Assembly (NCBI RefSeq): GCF_963855985.1
Contig: NC_087119.1
Coordinates: 5,682,001 to 5,746,000, forward strand
DNA length: 64,000 nucleotides
Reading direction: 5' to 3'
Source of the DNA: Ostrinia nubilalis
Lineage: Eukaryota; Arthropoda; Insecta; Lepidoptera; Crambidae
Shown here piece by piece: positions 46,801 through 58,000 of the stretch (position 1 is its first letter; each line of letters begins with the position of its first letter). The notes under the pieces are model-generated. The model made no database searches and had not been told where the DNA came from. It saw only the letters and a list, made by a program, of their open reading frames with translations. Made by a program: the position numbers and the translations under genes.

Positions 46801-49800
46801 TTTGCTTCGGTTACCTTTATTATTTTTACTACCTATGAGATTATCTGATTCAGATACCCAAAAAAATTACGGGAAGGTAATAGGTAGGTAATAAAATAAT
46901 CCTGTCAATCATTAGGTAGTTTCATTGATGAAATTATGCCCAAGGTAGTGAGTGAGTTCAAGTGACCCCTATGGTAATACATAACAGAAGTTTTGTTTTC
47001 ATAGGGGTCCCTTAAAAATTAGGGATTGATGGTGAAAACGGGCATTAGAAGACTAACCTCATCTGAACTTCACCTAGAACTTTCTTCTCGTGCTCACTGA
47101 GTCCTTTGTCCATGACGTCAAGCGTGTCGATCAGCTGTTCCTTGTTGTAGAACCCACACACATTTGAATCAATGCCTGGTTGATTTAACGTGTACCAAGT
47201 CGCTATACGGGCTAACTCGACGTTATGCGCCTAAAAAGAAAATTATTTTACTGACTTTAGAGTGTTTACGAGTTAACAAAATTAACCACTATCGAATAAA
47301 GAACTAATTTTATATAGGGTGTACAAAAAGCAAAAGCAAAAAGTCTTTCTAACTGACCCAACTCTGTAATAAAACAAATGACAGTCATCTCGGGCTCGGG
47401 TACTTATACATTTTCATATAACTCGTCTCATTATCTAAACTATAATTTGTTTCTAGTGGTTTTCGAACTTCATACTTACTTTTTTTTGGTTGCTCAAAGC
47501 AGAAGACTGAACAAAATAGTTAGCCTTAGTACCTATAGTACACAAGTGACTAATATTCCCGCTAACCTTCCAGTTAATAAGCTTCCTATGATTTCCTTCT
47601 CCTACCGAGTAGGTTAACCACCAAAATATACCAGCGACGATGATCGAACTACCGAGCACTTACTTACCGAATACCGACCCTCAACTCCTCAAGTCTGCAG
47701 TCCCATGCAGACATTGGGCCATTTGTGGCCGTAACCTACCTTGCAATACTCCGAGGCTCGCCTGCAGAGGGCCTTGATGTCGTCACTGGCCGGGTGCCAC
47801 AGCTGGGGCCCCTTATTGGAGAGCAGCCCCATGCCTGTCGCAGCTGCATTTATTACGCCCACGCCTTTGCTCTGCAGGTAAGAAAATAATCCATTTATCA
47901 TCATCATCATCATTTCAGCCACAGGACGTCCACTGCTGAACATAGGCCTCCCCCAATGACTTCCACATCGCACGGTTGGTAGCGGCCTGCATCCAGCGCC
48001 TTCCCGCTACCTTTATCAGGTCGTCGGTCCACCTTGTGGGTGGACGTCCCACGCTGCGTTTTCCGGTACGTGGCCTCCATTCCAGAACCTTGCTGCCCCA
48101 TCGGCCGTCAGTTCTGCGTACTATATGCCCTGCCCATTGCCACTTCAGCTTGCTGATCCGTCGGGCTATGTCAGCGACTTTAGTTCGTTTACGGATCTCC
48201 TCATTTCTGAATAATCCATTAAGGCAGAGAAACTTGAATATACAAGCCGATCGAGCTAACTACGCACCTCGCTGACTCTCGCTCACACTTTCCCGCGTTC
48301 GGCCCGTTCCACAGAGCGTCGATGTGACGTCACAGCTGCCAGGTGCGCAGTTAACACTCGATCGCATTATACTTGCAATGAGCACTTAATTTATTATCAG
48401 AGAAGGAGCCATGCCCAATTTTAACAATGCTACTCGTTATGACCTCGGTCTTCATGTGTCTTCCCCAACACTATTATTTCTATAAATAAGTAGCTTAAGT
48501 AGAAACTTAATATAAATACAAAGGTAAAGGTTAAAGATAAGTACATCTGGTGAATGTCGCGGGAAGCACCTGGATGCGGGCAGCGCAGGACCGGCCGTGA
48601 TGGAAATCCAAGGAGACCTTTGTCCAGAAGTGGACGTCATAAGGTTGAAACGATAAGATAGGTAAAGTTAAAGTACGAGTGAGTATATCTAACAACATGG
48701 CTAATACCTAGTCTACTCAGTGGTGGATTTACTAGCAGAATACGAATATATCAATGTTCGCCAAGCCAGTCAAATAAGATCCAACAACACCCCCCCACCC
48801 AAGCCTAACGGGCGGCAATCCGTTTTGAGTCTACTAGGTTATGACCAGCACAGTTATGTAATGTTAAGTTACAAAACAAAATGTAAGAAACTGATATGGG
48901 CTTTACGTAACAGTCCTCAATCATTTAACTACCGCATCCAACACTTGAGCCAATGCAAATATCGGTGAGGAGGGTACTCGAGGGTGTGCTGTTTTTAAGG
49001 TTTACTTCGACAAGACATGTGCTGGAATGCGGTTTTATAGTTGGTTCGTCAGAATATCGGGCCTTATAATAGCGTGTGGATTGAGTGAGCACAAAGAATC
49101 ATGTATAGGAAAAGTTAAACAATCATGTTTCTGTCTGACAGCGCTATTTTAAAATTCTTTAATAATTTAGACGGAAGTATGGATAAATTGTAGTGCCACG
49201 ATGTCACAGACAGATACGTACATATCACACACACAATAAAACACCCTTCTGTTTGAGTCAGGAATTAAAAACTAACTTTTTAATTACGGCCCTCACAAAT
49301 CTAAAATTAAAGACACTAACTTTGCAGAGTTTTTACAATATAACGAGCATTAAGTAATGATATTTATAAACTCATAATAATACGGAGATCCGGCTAATCC
49401 TCTGTCAGGACTGAGTGATCTTTTTACAAATGGAAAGATTGTTTTTACAATACGTTTTAGGCCTTTTACAATTAGATAAGTATAAATTTAATGCTTTCCA
49501 GGGGGTGCTCACTCAATCCACACGCACACACTCGAGGCAAGTGGAAAATGATACGGGAAGCGATCCCAGCAATGCAGCGAGCGCAAGAAGCCAATTGCTG
49601 TCGCCGTCAAGGATCCCAGCAGAGTGGAACGGAAACGCGTAAAGTAAGTAATCGTTGCAATTGTCACCTTGGCGTGGTCTGGTGCATGACAGTCGCAAAA
49701 ACTATCATGCAGCGACACTCGCAGGAAGTTACATGCAGGCAGGCGATTTACTACGCTGAAATCAACTGACGCAGTGCCAGGAGATTTAAAATGTTACGAT

Positions 49801-52800
49801 ACTAATATTCTGCATAGACAGGTACCTACTATTATTTGAGTCAGATAAGGTACTTAGTTGTAGAATCGTTCTGTCCGAAGACCTACCAATCGGTATGTCA
49901 TGTTCATAGTAAGATCTCTATTACTAACAGTATAAAATACCTAATCGTAGGTATTTTTATTATGATAAGACAAGAATCTTAAAAACCAGTAGGTATCAGA
50001 TATTTCATGCTACAATTAATATTAAGATAATTTGTCACAGCAAGCTGTTGATTTTATGTCAGCTCAAGCGGAGAGGACTGCATCTGAAAAGAAGTAAGCC
50101 ATCGCCCATCATGATTACAATCACAATCAGACAAACCTTGAAGAACTGAGTATAGTTCTGGAGACGGTTATCGAAGAGAGTCGACTTGGCGTACGAGAGG
50201 ATGGAGGATATCTTGATATCAGACTCCTCGATGATCTCCTTCATCAGTTCAATGTCGTAGTCGGCCAGCCCGATGTACCGGGCCTTGCCGTCTTGCACCG
50301 CCTTAGCGAGGGTAGGCAAAGTTTCCTTCAGGACTATCGAAATGTCTGGCGCGAATGTTGCGTCGTGCACCTGGAAGAAGATAGCCAAGTTCTTGTCATC
50401 TAAAGGGTTCCCTAACTGTCTATCACTGCCTAAGGCTGAGTTGCACCACCTAACTTTGACCGTAACTATAACGATAACCGGTGTATTTTGTATGGAGTTT
50501 GACAGATTTTTGGCATTTGTCAAAGTTAAAGTAAGATGGTGCAAGCAACCCAGCCAGCCTAATTATAAGGGATCTTCAAGCTTAGAGGCTTGTCGGTGAA
50601 AATTACACCCGTATTCACAAACGCTTGCTTAAGTGAAGCAGCAAATCGAACGCACAGCGTTGAATAGAGCTCTGTGATTGGTTCGTGTGTCACCCTGTGC
50701 GTCCACGCGCACTGTGAGACCTTATAGTAATGTTTGTGAATACGGGCGATAGTCTCCACTGTAGGTGCATGAGCATTTAATTCACCCGAGGCCCCAAATC
50801 GGATGAGTTCGATTCCATTAATTTAGATAAGTAGGCGTATGTTAAAACCCTAGTTAAAGGGTCAGAGATAATTTTTACTACTACAAATATCTACTTATGA
50901 CCCTAGTTGAATGTTTTAGCCGCTAAAACAGTGTTTTAGCGTATCTAAATTGTGGTGGGTTTATTGGAGTAGGTTTTTAAAAGCCTTAGAACTTAGTAAA
51001 AATATTAACATTTTACACACACAATGGGTATAATTTACCTAGTATAGTAAAGCAATTTACCAATACACAGTAAATTGATAACGTATCGAAAGTTATTATA
51101 GAAGTAGGTACCTACAATGACTCAGTAGGTACATATGATTTATAACAACACCATGATGTAATATTGACCAAAAACTCAATTACTTAGTTTCTTTACTACT
51201 AAGTGCTAAGGAAAAAGACTAAAATAATAGGTAGACTGTTACTAGATTATTTTAGCCATTCCCCCTTGTATTTTATCTCGAGCAGATCGACCGTGGCCAT
51301 TCTTCAGATCTCGATTTAAGAACAAAATCATGTAGTTACTTATAGCTTTGATCTATCAGTTTAAAAGTTAAGTTAAATATAAATCCAACAGACAGAGCCC
51401 TCGGCCAGTGACTTTAATCCAGACGTGGTAAATTGAATCAGTAACGTCGTTTAAGCCCTCTAGTGCTTTTATTTTCACGGCACCCCATTTAGAGCAAATC
51501 AATCTCTCAATTACAGGAAATGGGTATTGTCTATCTTATCTTATGCTTAAAATGCCTAATCTAATCTTAGCCGAACTGTTTATTATGTAACTATTCAATA
51601 GTCATTCTATTATGTTAGTGTTATAATAATGTGTTTTGAGCTGTGTTGTATGATAACGAAAAGAAATACGCCCGTATTCACAAACGATGATAGCCTCTGT
51701 ACTTAATTGGTTCGTGTGTCACCCTGTACGTCCACGCGCACTGTGAGACCTCATAGTAATGTTTGTGAACACGGGCGATAGAATGTCTAGTAGTCTGTAC
51801 TAGAACTTCTAGAGATGATCCGACCAATCGCCCGCATCGCTTACGTAACGGGACCAAATTGCTTTAAATTGGCGCTAACGTGATGATCTTGACTTGCTGA
51901 CCTTTTTTTTTACCCAGGGAAAATGGCCTATCCATACCTACCACCGGGGGATGGCAGGTTATGTGGGGCTCGAACCCACTAAAAACCTGGGATGTTCCCT
52001 CTGCCGCATAGTGGTCGGCGCCTTGGGTACTAGAAACGACGAAGGCGCCTTCCGCGGACGTCCCGCCCTACACGGCGGGACCCAACACGCCCCCACTTAA
52101 TGGGGGGCCGACAGGATTAGCCGGGACCACGAGGCCAATCCCATCCGACGGCGGTGGTAGCCTGTGCTATCTAATGCAGGAGGAGGCCCCCTGCGTCTCC
52201 AGCCTGCTGGCCACCACCAAGGGGAGGAAGAACTTGCTGACCTGTATCAAGTCCACGTAATCCAGGCCGAGGCGACTGAGAGTGATGTCCACGCCCGCCT
52301 CAGTCTTCTCCGCGGAGAAGTCGAACATGTGCTCCGTGGTTTTCTCGTACCGCCCCACTTTGCTGCCGATGAAGAAGGACTCTCGGGGCACATCTTTGAG
52401 AGCCTATAAATTAAGAACATGATAGATAGAACACACTAGTGTCACGGAAGAAAAGAAAGGAAAAGAAATAAAATATGCAAATTATTCTGCCCAATTTAGG
52501 CGGTCTTATCGTTATAAAGCGATCTCTTCCAGATGAATCCTACTTACAATGAAAGTTGACGGCATTATAACTATTAAATGAGGATAGGTCGCAGAAAAGA
52601 TTCATATTTTAGCAATTTTTATTGGTGGTCAATGTGTTGCTGGTTGGTGGTTTGCATGCATTTTTTTCTCTAAGTACATAAAATTATAATAAAAACTGCA
52701 GTAACAGCCATCTATTTATTTATGTTTCCTTAATTAAATAATTGGATAAAAAGCATCACCTTGCCAATAGTCTTTTCGGAACTTCCTTGTCCGTACCAAG

Positions 52801-53627
52801 GTCCCGTTTCCAAGTAGTTTAAACCGCGGTTAAGACTTTCTCTTATCAACTCCAGACTCCGTTCCTCGTCAAACGTCCTAAAATGTAAATTTCTGTAAAT
52901 ACCTTACTCAGTTACCCACTCACAACTTGTGAAGATACTGAATAGGTAATAAATACTGAAATTATGGCATATAAGTGGGTAAGTAGCTAAGTTGTTATTT
53001 AAATCAAGTACAGGCAGATCAAATTACAAAATGAAGTCGGTTAGAAACGCATGCATGCATGATAGACAAAATTAATGGGTAATTAAGATTTGCGACCTCT
53101 GTGACCTTAATTAATGAATCAAGGTTATTCGCTAGGTAACAGTGGTAATTCTTAGGAAAATTATAAGATCCATCCACCTAAAATCGTGTAGCGTCGCGCG
53201 CGGGAGTTTTATCCGACGCTTATTTCGCCTGTTGTTAAATGAAATACTTATTTATAGAGAATGACGTGGTTCTTTTATAAATTCATACTGAGGTTACCAT
53301 TTTCCAACAGGCTTAGGTTATAGGTAATAGCTTCAGTCCGTGGCTTAGCCCGCGTAAATTCAAAAACTTTTCGCGCGTCTCACATAAAAACACATAACAC
53401 AACAAAACTTGTTTACAACAAGCATCGAAAGGAAAAACACACCGAGAGCGTCGGTATTCAATCGAGGCATGCTTAAAATAGAATAACAACTAAGTAGTTC
53501 TGTTATCAGTAGTAGGACAAACATATTTACACCGACTTACATACCCGTAGATGTTACTAAAGGCTGCTCCTCCTAAACTAACGTGGGACACCTTCATCCC
53601 CGTTGTACCCAACTCGTTATATTTCAT
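37887..53627 (-). CDS. Aldo-keto reductase, CG18547/CG3397-like (7 exons)
   Basis: Exons in transcript order: 53627-53545, 52877-52760, 52403-52242, 50370-50137, 47871-47740, 47230-47058, 37974-37887. They join in phase to 329 codons with GT/AG introns. NADPH-dependent cytosolic oxidoreductase of the aldo-keto reductase barrel fold; the nearest relatives I recall are Drosophila CG18547/CG3397, often labelled L-galactose or arabinose dehydrogenase-like. The substrate is unknown. Motifs: LGTTGMKVSHVSLGGAAF (residues 6-23), LNYLETGPWYGQG (47-59), FIGSK with Lys82, DLIQVHD with His123, GKARYIGLADYD, INAAATGMGLLSNKGPQLWH, CGFYNKEQL. Tyr56, Lys82 and His123 of the catalytic tetrad are present, but the Asp position is Glu51. 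The start is fixed because the ATG 7 nt upstream hits a stop after five codons. A retroposon abuts exon 3 and an 8.2-kb LTR element fills intron 6. Confidence 0.93.
38143..38430 (+). repeat. Left LTR, 288 bp
   Basis: TGTTAGCAACGATGTTAGCA to GTACGAATTTAACA. Immediately inside is TATCAGAAGTGAGTCCGACG, the expected primer-binding-site position; I cannot match it to a tRNA from memory. Confidence 0.9.
40465..40955. repeat. Long stem with GC-rich hairpin inside the LTR element
   Basis: About 65-75 bp at 40465-40540 (ATGTTACGGTCAAAGTGATA ... CCGGTTATTATGAATAATTA) are inverted at 40875-40955. Within the loop sits a perfect 10-bp GC hairpin, GGGGTGGCCC AA GGGCCACCCC (40601-40622), in otherwise AT-rich sequence. 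Such a structured block in non-coding element RNA could act in packaging, dimerisation or export; this is inference. Confidence 0.75.
41050..44610 (+). repeat. Repeated GCCGAAG..CAAGCGGTGCTCACT units in the LTR element
   Basis: Units near 41065-41155, 44040-44115, 44235-44325, 44350-44440 and a half-unit near 44570-44605. Each full unit has two half-sites, roughly GCCGAAGxxCAAGCGGTGCTCACT, an ATxGTGAAAxGGATGxxGAAGC linker, a second CAAGCGGTGCTCACTCAGTA, then CTGAATTATTA. The half-sites are better kept than the DNA between them. Confidence 0.8.
43390..43690 (+). repeat. ~90-bp tandem repeat, about 3 copies, in the LTR element
   Basis: Units share GAGAGTTGAGACTAGAGTGA, a TTGACAATGTGAAA block, CACCAATGGATACxTACTTT and an AATGCATT/AGCGCATT junction. 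Copies start near 43390, 43480 and 43572, with a partial at 43665. Confidence 0.8.
44820..45178 (+). repeat. Minisatellite: (AAATG)n then about 23 x 13-bp (ATGATGAAATGAA)
   Basis: A pure (AAATG)n tract of about 55 bp (44826-44880) passes into near-perfect 13-bp repeats to 45178. The long - strand open frame across it (Phe/His/Ile/Ser repeats) is an artefact of the repeat. The near-perfect units imply recent expansion or conversion. Confidence 0.95.
46085..46372 (+). repeat. Right LTR, 288 bp
   Basis: Appears identical to the left LTR. Just upstream, GGAATGGGGACATTCC (about 46051-46066) forms a small hairpin in a purine-rich stretch near where a polypurine tract is expected. Confidence 0.9.
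46416..46606. mobile_element. MITE, TIR AAAGCTAAGCGTCCAC
   Basis: The left end AAAGCTAAGCGTCCACTTGT, extending through CGGTATCGTACGCA, is inverted at the right end (TGCGTACGATACCGACATGT then GGACGCTTAGCTTT). The interior is rich in CGTACGATGCG words. Lies in intron 6. Confidence 0.8.
46625..46764. mobile_element. MITE, TIR (TA)CAGTCAGC, mariner-type
   Basis: GTACAGTCAGCTTCAAAAAG at the left is inverted as TATTTGACGCTGACTGTAC at the right. A second matched block, TTGACACCCAAAGT...AATAAGTT, lies inside. TA at both borders fits a TA target duplication. Intron 6. Confidence 0.85.
47898..48208 (-). mobile_element. RTE-like LINE 3' end with (ATG)n tail, copy B
   Basis: The - strand frame is open for about 100 codons: RNEEIRKRTKVADIARRISK, KWQWAGHIVRRTDGRWG, RPRTGKRSVGRPPTRWTDDL, AGRRWMQAA, WKSLGEAYVQQWTSCG and stop, then (ATG)n. 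Same subfamily as 18573-18713. It sits 27 bp beyond the exon-5 acceptor side of intron 4, in the same orientation as the host gene. Confidence 0.88.
48540..48652 (+). mobile_element. RTE-like LINE 3'-end fragment (degenerate)
   Basis: TCTGGTGAATGTCGCGGGAA, GGATGCGGGCAGCGCAGGAC, GGAGACCTTTGTCCAGAAGT and GGACGTCATAAGGTTGAAAC match the RTE C-terminal region with several changes. A different subfamily from copy B; opposite strand to the host gene. Confidence 0.7.
49072..49525. repeat. Perfect 21-bp inverted repeat 412 bp apart
   Basis: 49072-49092 (GCGTGTGGATTGAGTGAGCA plus C) is exactly inverted at 49505-49525. A 412-bp interior separates the arms, without a clear ORF or TSD. Possibly a young MITE, or two fragments of a repeat. 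Intron 4. Confidence 0.65.
50433..50559. mobile_element. MITE family 'GTTGCACCACCTAACTTT', copy 2
   Basis: TA-flanked (50431-50432, 50560-50561). GGCTGAGTTGCACCACCTA mirrors the right end. Interior TTTTGTATGGAGTTTGACAG as in copy 1. It lies about 60 bp upstream of the exon 4 acceptor, in intron 3 of the - strand gene. Confidence 0.8.
50606..50748. mobile_element. MITE family 'CCCGTATTCACAAAC', copy 1
   Basis: CACCCGTATTCACAAACG at the left is inverted as GTTTGTGAATACGGGCG at the right. The interior GGTTCGTGTGTCACCCTGTG and CGTCCACGCGCACTGTGAGA is shared with copy 2. Confidence 0.8.
51669..51777. mobile_element. MITE family 'CCCGTATTCACAAAC', copy 2 (shorter)
   Basis: Same termini and core as copy 1, but about 34 bp of the left interior is absent. 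The two copies lie 0.9 kb apart in the same intron and orientation. Confidence 0.8.
51903..52231 (-). mobile_element. Poly(A) retroposon inserted at the exon 3 splice donor
   Basis: On the - strand it runs from TTCTTCCTCCCCTTGGTGGT to CCATTTTCCCTGGGTAAAAA, with a tail of about 9 A. The direct repeat ACTTGCTGACC flanks it (51892-51902, 52232-52242). GTGGGTTCGAGCCCCAC near 51965-51981 resembles a pol III B box, but the full body looks like a common lepidopteran SINE or LINE 3' end that I cannot classify. Confidence 0.85.
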
Positions 53628-54379
53628 ATTTCATTAACTTTTACTTTATTCTGTTTACAAATAAACGAATGGCGGCCTCACTATCTGCCGCGAACCGCCG
53701 AAGTGCCGGCTGATTACGCAGCAACCGCTTCATAAACTGTATTTTATTAACCTTACCGACGCGCGACGAGATTATGCATTCGGTCTAACAACAGTCAAGG
53801 AAAACTATATTAAACCTAAGTAGGTAGGTAGATACCTAATCATCTTATAAATCCGAAAATGTTGGTTTTCCTTGTAGGTTGTGTAGTAGGTAGGTACCTA
53901 ACCTTTAATTAATTTTTACGTCGTTTCCGTAATTTTTACCTTAATTATTCAATATTCCTTAGTAAAATTATTACGCACGTTTCCTATTATCGATAAATAG
54001 AAGTAAATTATAATTTTCTATTTTGTAATTTTAAATAAAAAAATGATGTGTTACTTGCGATTATAAGGTTTTACAAAAAAAAAATAACAGTAGAAGTAAT
54101 TAGTAACTGTCAACTATGTAATTACTATAAGAGCTAGTTGAAAGCCTAATATAGGCATTATTTTTGATAAACATATGCGGTACGCAGATCGCCATAATTA
54201 AAAAGTAAATGCATGATAGTAGTTAATAATAACGTATAATAATAAAAAGGTTTTCATACATAAGCATTTTGTGAAATCAGTTTCGAGCCTTGCCTCTTGC
54301 GATTTAAAGTATCGATATCTTGTCGACTCCATTTTATCTTTGTTCTCTCACTAGCGTTTTCAAAGTGTGCGTCACGTCA
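53628..54379 (-). promoter_or_regulatory. Upstream region of the aldo-keto reductase gene
   Basis: Non-coding, with TAGGTAGG-type simple repeats at 53818-53900. No TATA box or start site could be fixed. Shared with the promoter-like block at 54380, so a divergent arrangement is possible. Confidence 0.3.
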
Positions 54380-54592
54380 CGCGGCCATTGATTGGCCATA
54401 AGGCATGCCTTCTGGCCAATCACAGCACTTTTAAGCCGGTTGCACATGTTGTCGTAGACTCTCAGTCGCTTTGTTTTTACACAGTTGAATGTGTGTGTGG
54501 GAGCTGTGGTGGGGGAAATGTGGGGACACTGGTTCTCGTTGTAGTTACGCGCGACTTCATTTATCTATTCTCTTTCTATGATCTGAGGTCTC
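54380..54592 (+). promoter_or_regulatory. Promoter-like block with CCAAT boxes and possible 5' UTR exon
   Basis: GC-richer than its surroundings, with GTCACGTCACGCGG, then oppositely oriented CCAAT boxes (ATTGG 54391-54395; CCAAT 54416-54420). A strong splice-donor-like TC|GTAAGTAT begins at 54593. It could be a non-coding first exon spliced to the acceptor before 61617. Inference only. Confidence 0.35.
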
Positions 54593-55057
54593 GTAAGTAT
54601 GGTTTAGGTTTAGGATTAAGTGCCTACTCATGAAACAAAGTTCGAAAATTATCTAAAATCATAAAAAATTGGTTAAATAAATACATAAAATAAATCTACG
54701 TCTTTTGTTATTCACGTGGGTGACACAAGGATGTGCGTCATCAAGGACCATGATACGGTTCTCAAACTTTAAAAGAAAGTTGAAATAGTTTTCGTAGGTA
54801 GAGAAGGTATAATAATAAGTAACTTTTTACTACTCTACTTATCCACTGACACTGAGTAGAGTAGGTAATTTTATAATTAATCCTATCATTTAGCTTGAAT
54901 TGAAACTTGAATTGTTTTAAATGAAATACTGCTAACTACTTTTCTATTTTGTGATACTGTTGGCACGGGGCGGGTGGGTTGCACACCTGCCTGAATAACC
55001 GCTGAACCTAATTATCCTACCTATCATATCGATTTTTACAGTATTGATTTAATATTA

Positions 55058-58000
55058 TAGTAGGGAATTTAGTGCAAGAACCCCTCCACTTTGGTATAGA
55101 AGGCTCATTTTTGCACCAGTTGTTCTTTGGGTGCTCCTGAGTAGATTTCCGTCGGTAGACATCGGGAGCCCCCCTGTGTTAGCAGGGGGAGGGGGGGCAA
55201 GTTTCCTTCTGCCGCGCTTCACTTTAAGGCCCATATCTTCAAAACTATGGGTATTAGGGCAAGTGTGGTGTCATTTTGGGATAATTAAAGGATGGCGAAT
55301 TTATTTCTAGAACAAACTTTTTGCCTTTTCATACAAAAAAATAGAAATATTGAGTAAAAATCACAAAAACCAAAAAGTATTTTTTTAAATAAACGTCGTT
55401 TACTTTTAAACAATTGGAGATAATCTAATAAAAAAAATATGTCCTGAAAGCTACATTTATCAGGATTATAAATATATACATTGTATGGTACTTTTTTCGA
55501 AAAAAGTAGGTGAAAAAAAATTTTTCTTCAGGAGACAGCGGGCGAATTCTAATGCGCGTCGGAAGAAACTATTTATTTTATCCATGAATTCATACTATTT
55601 GGTTCATAAGCAAGTAAAGATTATTATTTTAGAATTTATTTAGAGTTTCTGGCACATCATGCTACCATGATTTGTATTTTTTCTTCAATTAATTTTGAAC
55701 TCTATGTGTAAGTCATAAGGTTGAAAATAGTTTAAATACATTTTATTATTGAAAATATCATAAGAAGAAAGCAAGCACTAAATAAAGAACTTGAATTTGT
55801 CTAAACGTCTAATGATTATTATTAGTATTTTAATTAACATTTTTATTTCTACATACTATTGTACTAGTGACTTAAAGGAAAGGTAAGTGTGAGGAAAGTG
55901 AGGATTGATATTATCATAGTACGGGAGATTATTTTTAGCACAAAGGCTACGGCTGTGACCATTATAGTTGTTTTTTCAGACATCACCAGCTTCTGTACTA
56001 CTTCTTGCACTAGCATCTCACCTTTTCCAGGCAAGCTTCGGCAGCTGGTCAATTGGTCCATGTATGTAGCCTCCATGTTGCTATCGACTCTGGTCCACCC
56101 CCAACCAGTCGCCTAAAGGGAAGACTGAGTCGGTTACTTGCAACTGATCCTATACGCGAACCCTTTGATATACGGCCAGTAGCCAATGCTGATACAAAAC
56201 TGTATGGGTTATCTTATGTATGGCCACACCTAAACGTAGTCCACAGCGACCCATTAGGATCTTTATTCTCCCTTTTTTATTCCCTGTCATCCAAAAAAAT
56301 CCTATCCATTAGTTAGGTGAATTAAGCGTCTGAGTGAAAGCCACCTAATAGTCTTCTGATGCCGGATATGCTGACCCAAGCAGACCCATCCTTACAGTAT
56401 TAAGTGTTTCATGGACCCCACATGTATTCCACATGCTCGAGAGCTTCTGTTGTTAGGCCCATTTTGTGGGACATGTGGTTCGTTTCATAATGCCGAATTT
56501 GCGTACCTGTAATTGCTTGGGCTTACCTTTGATAAGTTTTCCATGACCCTGTATTTCCCTTTAGGAATGATTTGGAGAGGCTTATATCGTTGGAGCTTTC
56601 CCATTCAGCCCTGTGCTTCTTGGATATGGCTCTATGGCCATAAGGTACCTATGCTTTTAGATAAAGGTACTATCAGTTCTGACCCAATAGGTATCGTCTC
56701 TGACCCTTGTCTGGCTAGACTGTCGGCTCTCTCCTTGCATTCCATCCTTGTATGTCCAGGTACCCCACATCAGGGACACTTTGTCATGCCTTCAGTTTGT
56801 TCATCTTTAAGATTGCATCTAGAATAATTCTAGACTCAACCTTTACTGGGGCGATGGCTTTGTTTGAGTGCTGCTTGGCTGTGGCCCAGGATGTAAATAT
56901 TGCGTTTTTACACCCCTGTTTTTAGTGCACACATAATAAATTATAGCGTAGAATTCAGCTTGAAATACTGTAGCAAACCTCCTTAAACGTTCACTGTGTT
57001 CGTAGTGTTTACAGTAGACTCCCGGTCCCGTTCCCAAGGTCAGGCTATCTTGGCTTGGAGCTGTCAGTAAAACAGATTAGGCTGTTTTGTTGTGATTTTG
57101 GTCCTCTTTTCTAGTTGTCCCTTGTTCAATATCTATCCACTTATATTAGCTCAATCCACTGTTTTTTTCAGTCCACTGGTATTGTTTTAGATCAAGTAAG
57201 TACCTCCTACTATTACTACATGCTTGACTATGAACGAGTGCTGTAAGTGCCCACCAACCTAGGCAGTTTTGTATCAGTATATCAAGGGCAGTAATTATGT
57301 CCTTATGATTTTTTTAAGTTATTTAAAATTTAGTTGGTTCAAGGGGTTCGCGTATAGGGTCAGTTGCAAGCAACCGACTCAGGCTTCCCTTTACCTGACT
57401 GGTTGGGGGTGGACCAGAATCGATAGCAACATGGAGTCTACATGGACCAATTACCCGTAGCTGCCGAAGCTTGCCTGGAAAAGATGAGATGTTAGTGCAA
57501 GAAGTAGTGCAGAAGCTGGTGCTGTCTGAAAAAACAACTACATAATTATAATGGTCACAGCCGTAGCCTTTGTGCTAAAAATAATCTCCCGTACTATGAT
57601 AATAATTATCAATCCTCACTTTCCTCACACTTACCTTTCCTTTAAGTCACTGGTACAATAGTATGTAGAAATAAAAATGTTAATTAAAATACTAATAATA
57701 ATCATTAGACGTTTAGACAAATTCAAGTTCTTTATTTAGTGCTTGCTTTCTTCTTATGATATTTTCAATAATAAAATGTATTTAAACTATTTTCAACCTT
57801 ATGACTTACACATAGAGTTCAAAATTGATTGAAGAAAAAATACAAATCATGGTAGCATGATGTGCCAGAAACTCTAAATAAATTCTAAAATAATAACCTT
57901 TACTTGCTTATGAACCAAATAGTATGAATTCATGGATAAAATAAATAGTTTCTTCCGACGCGCATTAGAATTCGCCCGCTGTGTCCTGAAGAAAAATTTT

